From an uncultured Rothia sp. (GTDB lineage Bacteria; Actinomycetota; Actinomycetes; Actinomycetales; Micrococcaceae): a stretch of 64,000 bases of DNA. Positions 8,386-15,258 of this stretch are shown here, in pieces. The position numbers and the translations under genes were made by a program. Positions within the stretch are counted from its first letter, which is position 1; each line of letters starts with the position of its first letter. The notes under the pieces were generated by a model. It had not been told where the DNA came from. It searched no databases and saw nothing but the letters and a program-made list of their open reading frames with translations. Where the stretch lies: the NCBI RefSeq assembly GCF_916715725.1, contig NZ_CAKAPD010000012.1:10337-74336 (forward strand). The letters run 5' to 3'.

Positions 8386-8415
8386 ACCATACCGCAGAAT
8401 CCCCGACTGACGCAA
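8386..8415 (-). promoter_or_regulatory. infC: Possible infC operon promoter
   Basis: On the minus strand TTGCGT and TATGGT are separated by 18 bp, placing a start site about 200 nt before infC and upstream of the leader hairpin. This is a weak match only. Confidence 0.3.
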
Positions 8416-8518
8416 GGAATTAGACGTAAAACACCATAAAAATTGCGGTCCTGACCGCGGGAAGTCCACGGACGCGCCCACTCTTAAGGACGCATTTACC
8501 GAAACAAACGAAATATGA

Positions 8519-8524
8519 GATTCT
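8519..8524 (+). promoter_or_regulatory. Possible -10 box of a leaderless DUF1844 mRNA
   Basis: GATTCT ends 6 nt before ATG 8531. This matches the spacing seen at other genes in this window that appear to be leaderless. The hexamer itself is weak and there is no ribosome-binding site. Confidence 0.3.
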
Positions 8525-8530
8525 AGGACT

Positions 8531-8953
8531 ATGAGCACTGAAAACACGAGTTTCCGCTTCACCGCGGAAGAAGAAACCCCCGTACACGGCCACACCGAAC
8601 TCACCGAAGAGCAGGTCGAAGCCGTCAACGAACAGCTGCGCGACATCGCAGACGTACCCGCCATCGAAATCATCAGCTCCGCAGCCATCCACATGATGAG
8701 CGCCGCAGCCGTCAAGTGCGGCCTCGCAGCCGACGAAAACGCCGACGACCTCAAGGACCTCGACGAAGCACGCAAGCTCATCACCGCGCTGGCAGGCCTC
8801 GTCACCGCCGCAGCACCCGAAATCGGCTCCCAGCACGCAGCGCCCCTGCGCGACGGCCTGCGCACCCTGCAGCTCGCATTCCGCGAAGCATCCCCCTTCC
8901 CGGACGAGCCCGGCAAGGGCCCCGGCGAAAAGCTCACCGGCCCGGTGTACTAA
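8531..8953 (+). CDS. DUF1844 domain protein
   Basis: The product is 140 residues and is a member of the actinobacterial DUF1844 family, typically found next to infC as here. The conserved core is IEIISSAAIHMMSAAAVKCGL, then DLDEARKLITALAGLVTAAAPEI. The Ala-rich helices and the conserved Leu/Asp positions suggest a small helical bundle. The N-terminus is acidic (FRFTAEEETPVHGHTELTEEQ) and the C-terminus is Pro/Gly-rich and probably disordered. No biochemical function is established for the family. It is divergent from infC and is followed by a strong terminator, so it is a single-gene unit. Confidence 0.88.
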   Translation: MSTENTSFRFTAEEETPVHGHTELTEEQVEAVNEQLRDIADVPAIEIISSAAIHMMSAAAVKCGLAADENADDLKDLDEARKLITALAGLVTAAAPEIGSQHAAPLRDGLRTLQLAFREASPFPDEPGKGPGEKLTGPVY

Positions 8954-8976
8954 ACCGTACCCGGTCTATTCACAGC

Positions 8977-9015
8977 GAAGCCCCGTCTCCCTCACGATGA
9001 GGAAGACGGGGCTTC
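8977..9015 (+). terminator. Strong bidirectional terminator between the DUF1844 gene and priA
   Basis: A perfect 12-bp stem (GAAGCCCCGTCT with AGACGGGGCTTC) has a loop that can extend the stem (CCTCA/TGAGG). It lies between two convergent genes and could serve both. Confidence 0.75.
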
Positions 9016-9102
9016 GTCGTATATAAGCCTGTGCGGACAAGGAATCTACCCGGGCTAGATATGCGGGCTAGAGCAAGCCGGCAGCTTTAGCAGGAACAAA
9101 AT

Positions 9103-9891
9103 TTAGCGGGAGCGGGAGCCGGCAGCCTCAAGAGCCTGCTCAAAACTAAAGTTGCCCACATACAGTGCCTTACCAAGCACCACGCCCTCCAGCCCATAAG
9201 GCACCATGGAACGCAGCTTCTCAAGATCAGCCAGCGATGCCACACCACCGGACGCCACCACCCGACAGGCGCTCTGGGCAAGCACCTCATCCAGCAGCTC
9301 CGCACCGGGACCCGCCAGAGAACCGTCTTTACTCACATCCGTAACGATATAGCGACGCACGCCCGCGCCCTCCAGCCAAGCCAGCGCCTCCGCCAGGTCA
9401 GGGCCCGACCAGTCGGTACCGCGAGCCACCGTCACCCAGCCCCGCTCGGGGTTGTAGCGGGCGTCGAGCCCGAGGGCAAGAAGATCAGAATCAGCGTAGC
9501 GAGCCAGGGTGCTTTCAAGCCAGGAAGAATCCGCCAGAGCCGCACTGGTCACGTTCACGCGGTCCGGATTCAGACTCAGGGCGCGCTCCAGGCTCTCAGC
9601 ATTACGCACGCCGCCACTAACCTGAATACGAACCGGGTCAGAGTTCTGGGCGCTCTCGGCACGGACGGCGGCAACCACCTCAGCCAGAACCTCGGTATTC
9701 GTACCGCGACCAAACGCCAAATCAAGGTCGACCAGGTGAATCCAGCGGGCGCCAGCCTTCACCCAGGTCAGAGCCGCCTCCATCGGGTCGAGGCGCTGCT
9801 CACCACCGGACAGGGTGCCGCCCACCGGGCGCACCGCATAGCCTTCAGAAATATCAACAGCGGGCAGAAGTTCAAGAACGGGCGCAGACAT
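9103..9891 (-). CDS. priA: PriA/HisA: bifunctional phosphoribosyl isomerase (histidine and tryptophan pathways)
   Basis: The product is a 262-residue (beta/alpha)8 barrel. In actinobacteria PriA isomerises both ProFAR (histidine step) and phosphoribosyl anthranilate (tryptophan step). The catalytic Asp on strand 1 is in LLPAVDISEG (about residue 13). The second catalytic Asp is in YIVTDVSKDGSLAGP (about residue 171). Phosphate-binding turns are IQVSGGVRNAESL and VVASGGVASLADL. Pro and Arg residues in the N-terminal loops (YAVRPVGGTLSGGEQ) fit the PriA rather than the strict HisA type. Its start overlaps the stop of the upstream hisH-like gene by one base (TAATG), so the two are co-translated. 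That partner appears catalytically dead, which makes the tryptophan role of PriA the more certain one here. Confidence 0.92.
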   Translation of the reverse strand: MSAPVLELLPAVDISEGYAVRPVGGTLSGGEQRLDPMEAALTWVKAGARWIHLVDLDLAFGRGTNTEVLAEVVAAVRAESAQNSDPVRIQVSGGVRNAESLERALSLNPDRVNVTSAALADSSWLESTLARYADSDLLALGLDARYNPERGWVTVARGTDWSGPDLAEALAWLEGAGVRRYIVTDVSKDGSLAGPGAELLDEVLAQSACRVVASGGVASLADLEKLRSMVPYGLEGVVLGKALYVGNFSFEQALEAAGSRSR

Positions 9892-10634
9892 TAGTTACCT
9901 CCTGCAACAGTAGCGGAGTCGTCAGAAGACAGGCGACCGGTCACCGCCAGGGACGCAACCCAGCGACGCATAAACTCCGCGCCCAGCTCGCCGGAACCTA
10001 CCGGGCAGAACTGCACCGCCGTCAGCGGACCGTTCTCAACCGCCGCAATATACGCAGGTTCGGTGACAGTCCAAGTCACTGCAGGAGGGGCGATATATTC
10101 AATGCTCTGATCAAAAGCCCACTCAAAAACGCCGTGCTCAGACTTGAAGTGAGCCTCGCCCTCAAGGTCCTTGAGTAGCGTGCTATCGGTAGACGGGCTC
10201 AGAGCGGAAGTTCCGGGCGCCAGGTCGCGAGTCGAAAGCTCCACACCCTCACCGGGCCACTCCCCCATGCCCTGCACCTGAACCTGCCCCATCTGCGGAT
10301 GCTCCACCGTAACGGACTCAAAGAGGCAGCTCAACGCCGCGCCGGCAACCAGCACCGGACGACCGCCGGCAACGCGGCGACCAATCACACGCTCGGCATC
10401 CTTAGCTTTCAGGTCTTCGTATGCCTCAAGAGAGCTCGCGCCGCCCGTAACCGCCATGCCGTCAGCCTCACGCAGCTGATTGGGCACGGTAGTGACGATA
10501 ACGTCCGCCCCCGCATCCTGAAGAAGCTTCACCAGGGCGCCACGAGTTCCGGGTTCGCCCAAGACGGCAACCACAGGACGAGCGCTCTGCACAGTTTCAG
10601 TTTCGACGGGTGTGGATTCAGCGGGGACAGGCAT
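9891..10634 (-). CDS. Degenerate HisH-like protein (class I glutamine amidotransferase fold without catalytic triad)
   Basis: The product is 247 residues. Its framework matches HisH, the glutaminase subunit that feeds ammonia to HisF in histidine synthesis. VIGRRVAGGRPVL precedes the nucleophile elbow, followed by LFESVTVEH, the GMGEWPG segment and AAVENGPLTAVQFCPVGSG. At the elbow, where HisH has GICVGMQ, this protein has VAGAALS, so the nucleophile Cys is Gly98. In the QFHPEKSG motif His is Cys210 and Glu is Val212. The usual PHMGWN motif and the N-terminal DYGxGN motif are also gone. It therefore cannot act as a normal glutaminase. The frame is intact, codon use looks normal and the gene is coupled to priA by a one-base overlap, so it seems to be kept as a protein rather than decaying. 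Confidence 0.8.
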   Translation of the reverse strand: MPVPAESTPVETETVQSARPVVAVLGEPGTRGALVKLLQDAGADVIVTTVPNQLREADGMAVTGGASSLEAYEDLKAKDAERVIGRRVAGGRPVLVAGAALSCLFESVTVEHPQMGQVQVQGMGEWPGEGVELSTRDLAPGTSALSPSTDSTLLKDLEGEAHFKSEHGVFEWAFDQSIEYIAPPAVTWTVTEPAYIAAVENGPLTAVQFCPVGSGELGAEFMRRWVASLAVTGRLSSDDSATVAGGN

Positions 10635-10767
10635 CGGCGCGCTCCTATTTCAGAGGGTCAAGAATTCATGTAGTTCAGGCACTACAGTTTGAGCCAGATA
10701 GCGGGTTCAGAATCTGCAGACTCAGCTCTGCTACCCCAGGAGCGGGCATGAGCCGCGGCCTTGAGCT

Positions 10768-11445
10768 TTAGCGCTGAGTCTGAGGAATTTCCAGACGCTG
10801 ACCGGCATCAACAGAGGTGCTGGTCAACGAGTTCAACTCCATAATACGAACCACAGTATCACGGGTGTCACCCTGCGGATCCACCGCCTGAGCAATATCC
10901 CACAGAGTCTCGCCGTGCTTGACCACAACGACGGTTCGAGTCACCGAAGCGTTCTCCACGGAAGCAGAAGCTGCCGGGCCGAAGAAGCTAATAGCACCGA
11001 GCACAATCAGCGCTGCCAGGGTCAGCAGAGGCAGGCCCTTCAGGAAACCGCGCGGAGTGCCAAGACGACGAATCGAAGCGGGAACCGCGCGCAGAAGTTC
11101 GCCACCCTTAGCTAGAAGAGCACTCTTCACGCTAGGCGCCTGTGCATCAGAAACAGCCTGCGCCTCAGAAGCTGCGGAGCGAACCGGAGCAGGTGCCTTG
11201 GCAGAAATAGCAGGTGCAGAAACAGCGGGAGCGTGGGTAGGCTGGGCCACCTGCGCGGGGCGGGGTGCATGAGCCGCACGAGAAGAGCGAACAGACTGCG
11301 GAGACGCAAGCACACGAGAACGCCCCTGCACGGTGCGGGCAGACACGGTGCGGACGGACGCGGTGCGGGCGGGGTGAAGTACCACCAAACCTGCCGGAAG
11401 GTGTGCAGAAGTGCCTTGAGAAGCAATAGGTGCTGCAGTAGTCAT
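10768..11445 (-). CDS. LysM-domain membrane protein, probable SOS cell-division suppressor (YneA/DivS/ChiZ type)
   Basis: The product is 225 residues. The N-terminal ~130 residues are rich in Ala, Arg, Ser and Pro and are probably cytoplasmic and disordered. A single membrane helix follows at about 138-160 (LPLLTLAALIVLGAISFFG). A LysM peptidoglycan-binding domain lies at about 171-221 (VVVKHGETLWDIAQAVD and LNSLTSTSVDAGQRLEIPQ). Genes of this kind divergent from lexA are the SOS division inhibitors of Bacillus (YneA), Corynebacterium (DivS) and mycobacteria (Rv2719c). The divergence from lexA and the candidate LexA box at 11837-11850 support the same role, but this remains an inference. The N-terminal extension is longer than in YneA. 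RBS GAAAGG precedes ATG 11445. Confidence 0.8.
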   Translation of the reverse strand: MTTAAPIASQGTSAHLPAGLVVLHPARTASVRTVSARTVQGRSRVLASPQSVRSSRAAHAPRPAQVAQPTHAPAVSAPAISAKAPAPVRSAASEAQAVSDAQAPSVKSALLAKGGELLRAVPASIRRLGTPRGFLKGLPLLTLAALIVLGAISFFGPAASASVENASVTRTVVVVKHGETLWDIAQAVDPQGDTRDTVVRIMELNSLTSTSVDAGQRLEIPQTQR

Positions 11446-12260
11446 TGTGGTTCCTTTCTCTCAGCTCGCCCCGGGGTTGCCCCGCGGGTCTAGCAATGCC
11501 GAGCGATACCCGCTCGGAGGTCCTAGTTGAGTGATAACTATGGAGTGGTGATTGTTAGGCGATAACTATTGGGTAGCTATTCTCTAGTTAGGTCAGAGCG
11601 TCGGGTGCACCGGGCTGCGCTGGGTCGCCCCAGCACCCCATCCCCTGCGCTCTCTCTTCGCCAGATGCTCGCTAGAGCATCCGAGGTAGATTATTCGAAG
11701 AGAGAGGCAGAGGATTCGAATACATTCGAACACTCATTCACTCTCCTCTCCCGGAATACTCAGGGTCGAATCTTCGAATATTTTTCGAACATCCACCCGT
11801 AAATCCTGAATTTCAGGAGAGATTCAAGAGTATATACGAACTCTTGTTCTAAAGTCTAGCAGAGATGTACTAAAAATTTCTTCGAGTTTCGAAGAAAAAA
11901 TCTAGAATATTTGTTTGAGTTTTTCGGTGTAGTGTTCTACACTGGTGTCAAGAGACGTTCCACACGCTCCTGATGAGTCCTACTCACAGCAGGTTTCTGT
12001 ATTCGTTACAGCTTGGTTCTGTATCGACCGCAGGTGCTGCTGGCTGAGTATTGCTATGTAGGGCGGAGGCGCATACTCGTTGCCTGTGTATCGCTCCGGT
12101 ATCGCTTCGGCACGGATAGAATTCCTCCACCCCCTGACGAGATAAGACCCATTTCGGCAGAACCAAAAAATTTTTAGGACACCACCAGAAAACGTGTGAA
12201 GCACCCATCCGTGCCCCGACCGGAAATACAAAGGCCGGAGTACAGACCGAAGGAAAAGAA
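11446..12260. other. Long AT-rich divergent control region between the LysM gene and lexA
   Basis: 815 bases with no supported gene; the short open frames here lack a plausible start or composition. The middle (about 11690-11940) is markedly AT-richer than the genome. It holds six exact TTCGAA sites (11694, 11715, 11725, 11773, 11784, 11888), a LexA-like box (11837-11850) and an inverted repeat GTGTAG/CTACAC (11927-11942). Promoters for both genes must lie here. A TAGACT -10-like box on the minus strand is at 11853-11858. Confidence 0.6.
11837..11850. promoter_or_regulatory. lexA: Candidate LexA (SOS) box
   Basis: CGAACTCTTGTTCT has the CGAAC-N4-GTTC core of the Gram-positive/actinobacterial SOS box. 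With its flanks it matches 10 of the 12 fixed positions of the extended palindrome. It lies in the lexA/LysM divergent region beside the minus-strand -10-like TAGACT. Confidence 0.65.
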
Positions 12261-12935
12261 ATGGCAACAGCACCCCGTCCGGCGCTGACCGCGCGCCAGC
12301 AGAAGATTCTTGACGCGATCCGCACCGAGATTGAACAGAAGGGTTACCCGCCGTCCATGCGCCAGATTGGTGACATGGTGGGTCTTGCGTCCCTGTCCTC
12401 GGTCACTCACCAGCTTGGTCGCCTCGAGACTATGGGCTATATTCGCCGCGACCCCAAGCTCCCCCGCGCCATTGAGGTGCTGGATGAGAACGGCGTCGGC
12501 ATCCACGGTAGCTCCTCCTCGTCCCTGCCCGAGCTGCCGAACTTCGAAGTCGGCGATGAAGACCTCGTACCCGTTCCCCTAGTTGGACGAATTGCAGCGG
12601 GCGGTCCCATCACCGCCGAGCAGTCCGTGGAGGATGTGCTCGCCCTGCCCCGCCAGTTGGTCGGTAACGGCAAGCTTTTCATGCTCAAGGTCAAGGGCGA
12701 TTCCATGATTGACGCCGCAATCTGCGACGGCGACTGGGTGGTTGTCCGCGAGCAGCACACCGCAGACAACGGCGATATCGTAGCTGCGCTGCTTGACGAT
12801 GAAGCAACCGTGAAGGTGTTCCGTCAGGTCGACGGCCACACCTGGCTCATGCCGCGCAACTCCAACTACGAGCCGATTATGGGCGACCGCGCAACCGTCA
12901 TGGGTAAGGTCGTCTCCGTGCTGCGTAGTCTCTAG
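12261..12935 (+). CDS. lexA: LexA repressor
   Basis: The product is 224 residues, the SOS repressor that cleaves itself when activated by RecA filaments. The N-terminal winged helix-turn-helix spans about residues 8-70 (LTARQQKILDAIRTEIEQKG, then MRQIGDMVGLASLSSVTHQL). The cleavage site is Ala113-Gly114 (RIAAGGP). The catalytic Ser is S148 (KGDSMID) and the Lys is K185 (ATVKVF). All residues for autoproteolysis are present. RBS GAAGGAAAAG precedes ATG 12261. The long upstream region carries a candidate LexA box, consistent with autoregulation, and recA in this window carries one too. Confidence 0.97.
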   Translation: MATAPRPALTARQQKILDAIRTEIEQKGYPPSMRQIGDMVGLASLSSVTHQLGRLETMGYIRRDPKLPRAIEVLDENGVGIHGSSSSSLPELPNFEVGDEDLVPVPLVGRIAAGGPITAEQSVEDVLALPRQLVGNGKLFMLKVKGDSMIDAAICDGDWVVVREQHTADNGDIVAALLDDEATVKVFRQVDGHTWLMPRNSNYEPIMGDRATVMGKVVSVLRSL

Positions 12936-13060
12936 AAAACCACAGCCTCTAGAAGATGCAGTCTCTGAAAGACGCGGGCTCTAAACAGCCACAGCATCTC
13001 AAAGAAGCTGTTTTAAACAACACAGCCTCTAAAAGACATAACCGCGAGGCTTTTAGCTCT
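12936..13060. repeat. Degenerate short repeats after lexA
   Basis: Imperfect copies of a unit like ACAGCCTCTAAAAGAC recur about four times (near 12942, 12959, 12990 and 13021). One pairing, AAACAGC/GCTGTTT around 12985-13016, could form a weak hairpin. Non-coding. Confidence 0.4.
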
Positions 13061-13120
13061 ATATAGAAATCACCCCGGTGATACGTGAACGTTCACGTAT
13101 CACCGGGGTGATTTCTATAT
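13061..13120. terminator. 60-bp perfect palindrome between convergent lexA and dinG
   Basis: The two 30-base arms are exact reverse complements with no spacer. They start ATATAGAAATCACCCC and centre on GAACGTTC. The position between convergent genes suggests a bidirectional terminator. The T-run on each side is only partial (ATTTCTATATTT). Confidence 0.7.
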
Positions 13121-13167
13121 TTCCAAAGCGGAAGGTGCGGCGTAGCCAGGAATGAATCCCACCCGAG

Positions 13168-15246
13168 CTAACGCTCAATACTCGCCGAAAGACGAGCCAA
13201 CGCGCCGGTCACCGCAGCCTTATTCTGCGTCGACCACATCGGCGGCATCGCCTTCATCAAGAAACCGCCGTAGCGTTTAGTCGCCACACGCGAATCCAGC
13301 ACAGCCACCACGCCGCGGTCATTCACCGAACGGATCAGGCGGCCTGCGCCCTGCGCCATGCGGATAGCCGCGTGATGCGCCGAGACGGCCATGAAGCCGT
13401 TGCCGCGGTGACGGTTCACCGACTCCGTACGAGCCCGCGCAATCGGGTCATCCGGGCGTGGGAACGGGATGCGGTCCATTACCACCAGGCGGCAGGAATC
13501 GCCGGGGACATCCACGCCCTGCCACAGGCTCATCGTGCCGAACAGGCACGAGTCGACGTCCTCGCTAAACTCCTCCACGAGGGCCTTCAGTGAAGACTCA
13601 CCCTGCAGAAGAATGTTCAGGTCACTGTGCTCACGCATGTACTCGGCGGCGCGCTCGGCGGCGCGCTTCGAGGAGAACAGGCCCAGGGCGCCACCTTCTG
13701 ACGCTTCACACAGCTCGCGAAGTCGCTCCAGCTGGCCCTCGTGCACGCCAAATCCCGGAGGCTTCAGGTCCCCAGCAACATACATGATGCCCTGCTTGCG
13801 GTAGTCGAAGGGCGAGCCCACGTCGATGCTCGTCCAGCGGGGAGCGCCCTCCCCCTGCAAACCGAGGGCACCGGCGGCAACGTCGAAGGAATCACCCACT
13901 GTCAGGGTCGCGCTCGTTAGGATCACGGTGCGGTCGGCGAACAGGCCGTCGCGCAGCTGCAGGCCAACGCTCAGCGGGGCGATATTCAGGGTTGCAGGGT
14001 CGGTATCGGAGGCAACCACGTAGCGGCCGTTCTCCCAACCACCCTGACGCGAAACCCACAGCACATCCTGCTCAGCCGAGGCTTCCAGGATGCGGTTGCT
14101 CACCTCGTGCACCTCCGAAACGCGGGAACGGGCCATCTGCAGGCCTGCGTCAACTTCTTGGCCGTCCGGTTTCGTGTCGGAAAGTGCGGCGCGGGCCGCA
14201 TCGTTCACAGCAGACAGGGCCGTAAGCAGGCGACCATCCAACCCCTTCAACAGGCCCTCAGGCAGGCCCTCCAGCGCGGTTTCCAGGGTTCCGGCGGCCA
14301 TCTCCAGGGCGCCGGAGTCGGCCTTAGAATGTTTCTTCACGCCTCGGGCGGCGCGGTGAACCATCGCAACCGTCAAAGAACCAGACACCGCACCGGTCAC
14401 GCGGTCCACCAGCTCGTGGGCCTCGTCAATGATGACGGTCTCATGTTCGGGCAGAACCTTCATGCCTTCGAAAGCGTTAATTGCCAGCAGGGCATGGTTC
14501 GTAATGACAATGTCAGCCTCAGCGGCGCGGCTACGCGCCATCTCGCTGAAGCATTCCTCCACCAGAGGGCAGCGGCGGCCCAGACATTCGGCGGCGCTCA
14601 CCGACACCTGCGCCCACGCGCGATCGGACACGCCGGGCTTGAGCTCGTCGCGGTCACCGGTCTCCGTACGGTCAGCCCACTCGCGCAGGCGCACGACCTC
14701 CTCGCCCACACGGGAGGTCGAAGAAGGCATGTCAAAGAGGGCATCCGGCTCGTCTTCGGGGTAGCCACCCTCCAGCTTGTGCAGGCACAGGTAATTATTG
14801 CGGCCCTTGAGCAGAGCCACCTGCGCTTGAGATTCCGGGCGCGGCTCCAGCGCTTCCAAAAGACGCGGAATGTCGCGGTTGACAATCTGTGCCTGCAGGG
14901 CCAGGGTCGCAGTCGCTACCACAATTGGCTGGTCGGACTCCCCCACACGTGCGAGGGCCGGGACCAGATAGCCCAGAGACTTACCGGTGCCGGTACCCGC
15001 CTGAACCAGCAGGTGACGCTGCAGCTCAAGAGCCTGCGCCACGTGCGCCGCCATGGTGCGCTGGCCTTCACGTTTCTGCCCACCGGTGGCCTCCACAACC
15101 TCGTCGAGCAGGTTCAGGGCGTCCTTAGCGCCGGGCAGAGTCTCAAGCTCCTGCCCGGTGAATCGGGTACTGTCGGTTGTGGATTCTGGGGCGGCCCCGG
15201 AGGCGTTTTTGGGCGCGCTGGTGCGTCCCGTCGTCTTCTGCGTCAC
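13168..15246 (-). CDS. dinG: ATP-dependent DNA helicase, DinG/XPD type
   Basis: The product is a 692-residue 5'-3' superfamily 2 helicase. Walker A is LVQAGTGTGKSLGYL near residue 86. The DEAH box is VIIDEAHELVDR. Four cysteines between them (YLCLHKLEGG, then AECLGRRCPLVEECF) fit the iron-sulfur cluster of the XPD/DinG family. C-terminal motifs include VILTSATL, GTMSLWQGVDVPGD and AQGAGRLIRS. DinG unwinds R-loops and stalled-fork structures and is SOS-induced in E. coli. I did not find a LexA box directly upstream. The start is a GTG at 15246 with AGGAA upstream, 12 nt after the hflX stop, so it is likely co-transcribed with hflX. Confidence 0.93.
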   Translation of the reverse strand: MTQKTTGRTSAPKNASGAAPESTTDSTRFTGQELETLPGAKDALNLLDEVVEATGGQKREGQRTMAAHVAQALELQRHLLVQAGTGTGKSLGYLVPALARVGESDQPIVVATATLALQAQIVNRDIPRLLEALEPRPESQAQVALLKGRNNYLCLHKLEGGYPEDEPDALFDMPSSTSRVGEEVVRLREWADRTETGDRDELKPGVSDRAWAQVSVSAAECLGRRCPLVEECFSEMARSRAAEADIVITNHALLAINAFEGMKVLPEHETVIIDEAHELVDRVTGAVSGSLTVAMVHRAARGVKKHSKADSGALEMAAGTLETALEGLPEGLLKGLDGRLLTALSAVNDAARAALSDTKPDGQEVDAGLQMARSRVSEVHEVSNRILEASAEQDVLWVSRQGGWENGRYVVASDTDPATLNIAPLSVGLQLRDGLFADRTVILTSATLTVGDSFDVAAGALGLQGEGAPRWTSIDVGSPFDYRKQGIMYVAGDLKPPGFGVHEGQLERLRELCEASEGGALGLFSSKRAAERAAEYMREHSDLNILLQGESSLKALVEEFSEDVDSCLFGTMSLWQGVDVPGDSCRLVVMDRIPFPRPDDPIARARTESVNRHRGNGFMAVSAHHAAIRMAQGAGRLIRSVNDRGVVAVLDSRVATKRYGGFLMKAMPPMWSTQNKAAVTGALARLSASIER

Positions 15247-15258
15247 GTTGACCGGTTC

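Larger units (their letters stand above)
8184..8530. other. infC leader / divergent region with the DUF1844 gene
   Basis: About 347 bases without a supported gene. It contains the infC leader with a terminator-like hairpin (8239-8270), a possible infC promoter (8386-8415) and the control region of the plus-strand DUF1844 gene. Confidence 0.5.

Noticed and set aside
8184..8390. In-frame N-terminal extension of infC
   Set aside because: It would pass through a terminator hairpin and does not match IF-3; the ATT start with AGGAG fits better.
11715..11730. TTCGAATACATTCGAA as a LexA box
   Set aside because: It is a perfect palindrome, but the half-site spacing (4 nt between TCGAA and TTCGA) is two shorter than the SOS box; it is kept only as part of the TTCGAA cluster.
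11569..11802. 77-codon plus-strand frame upstream of lexA
   Set aside because: It covers the TTCGAA cluster, has no ribosome-binding site and a composition unlike its neighbours.
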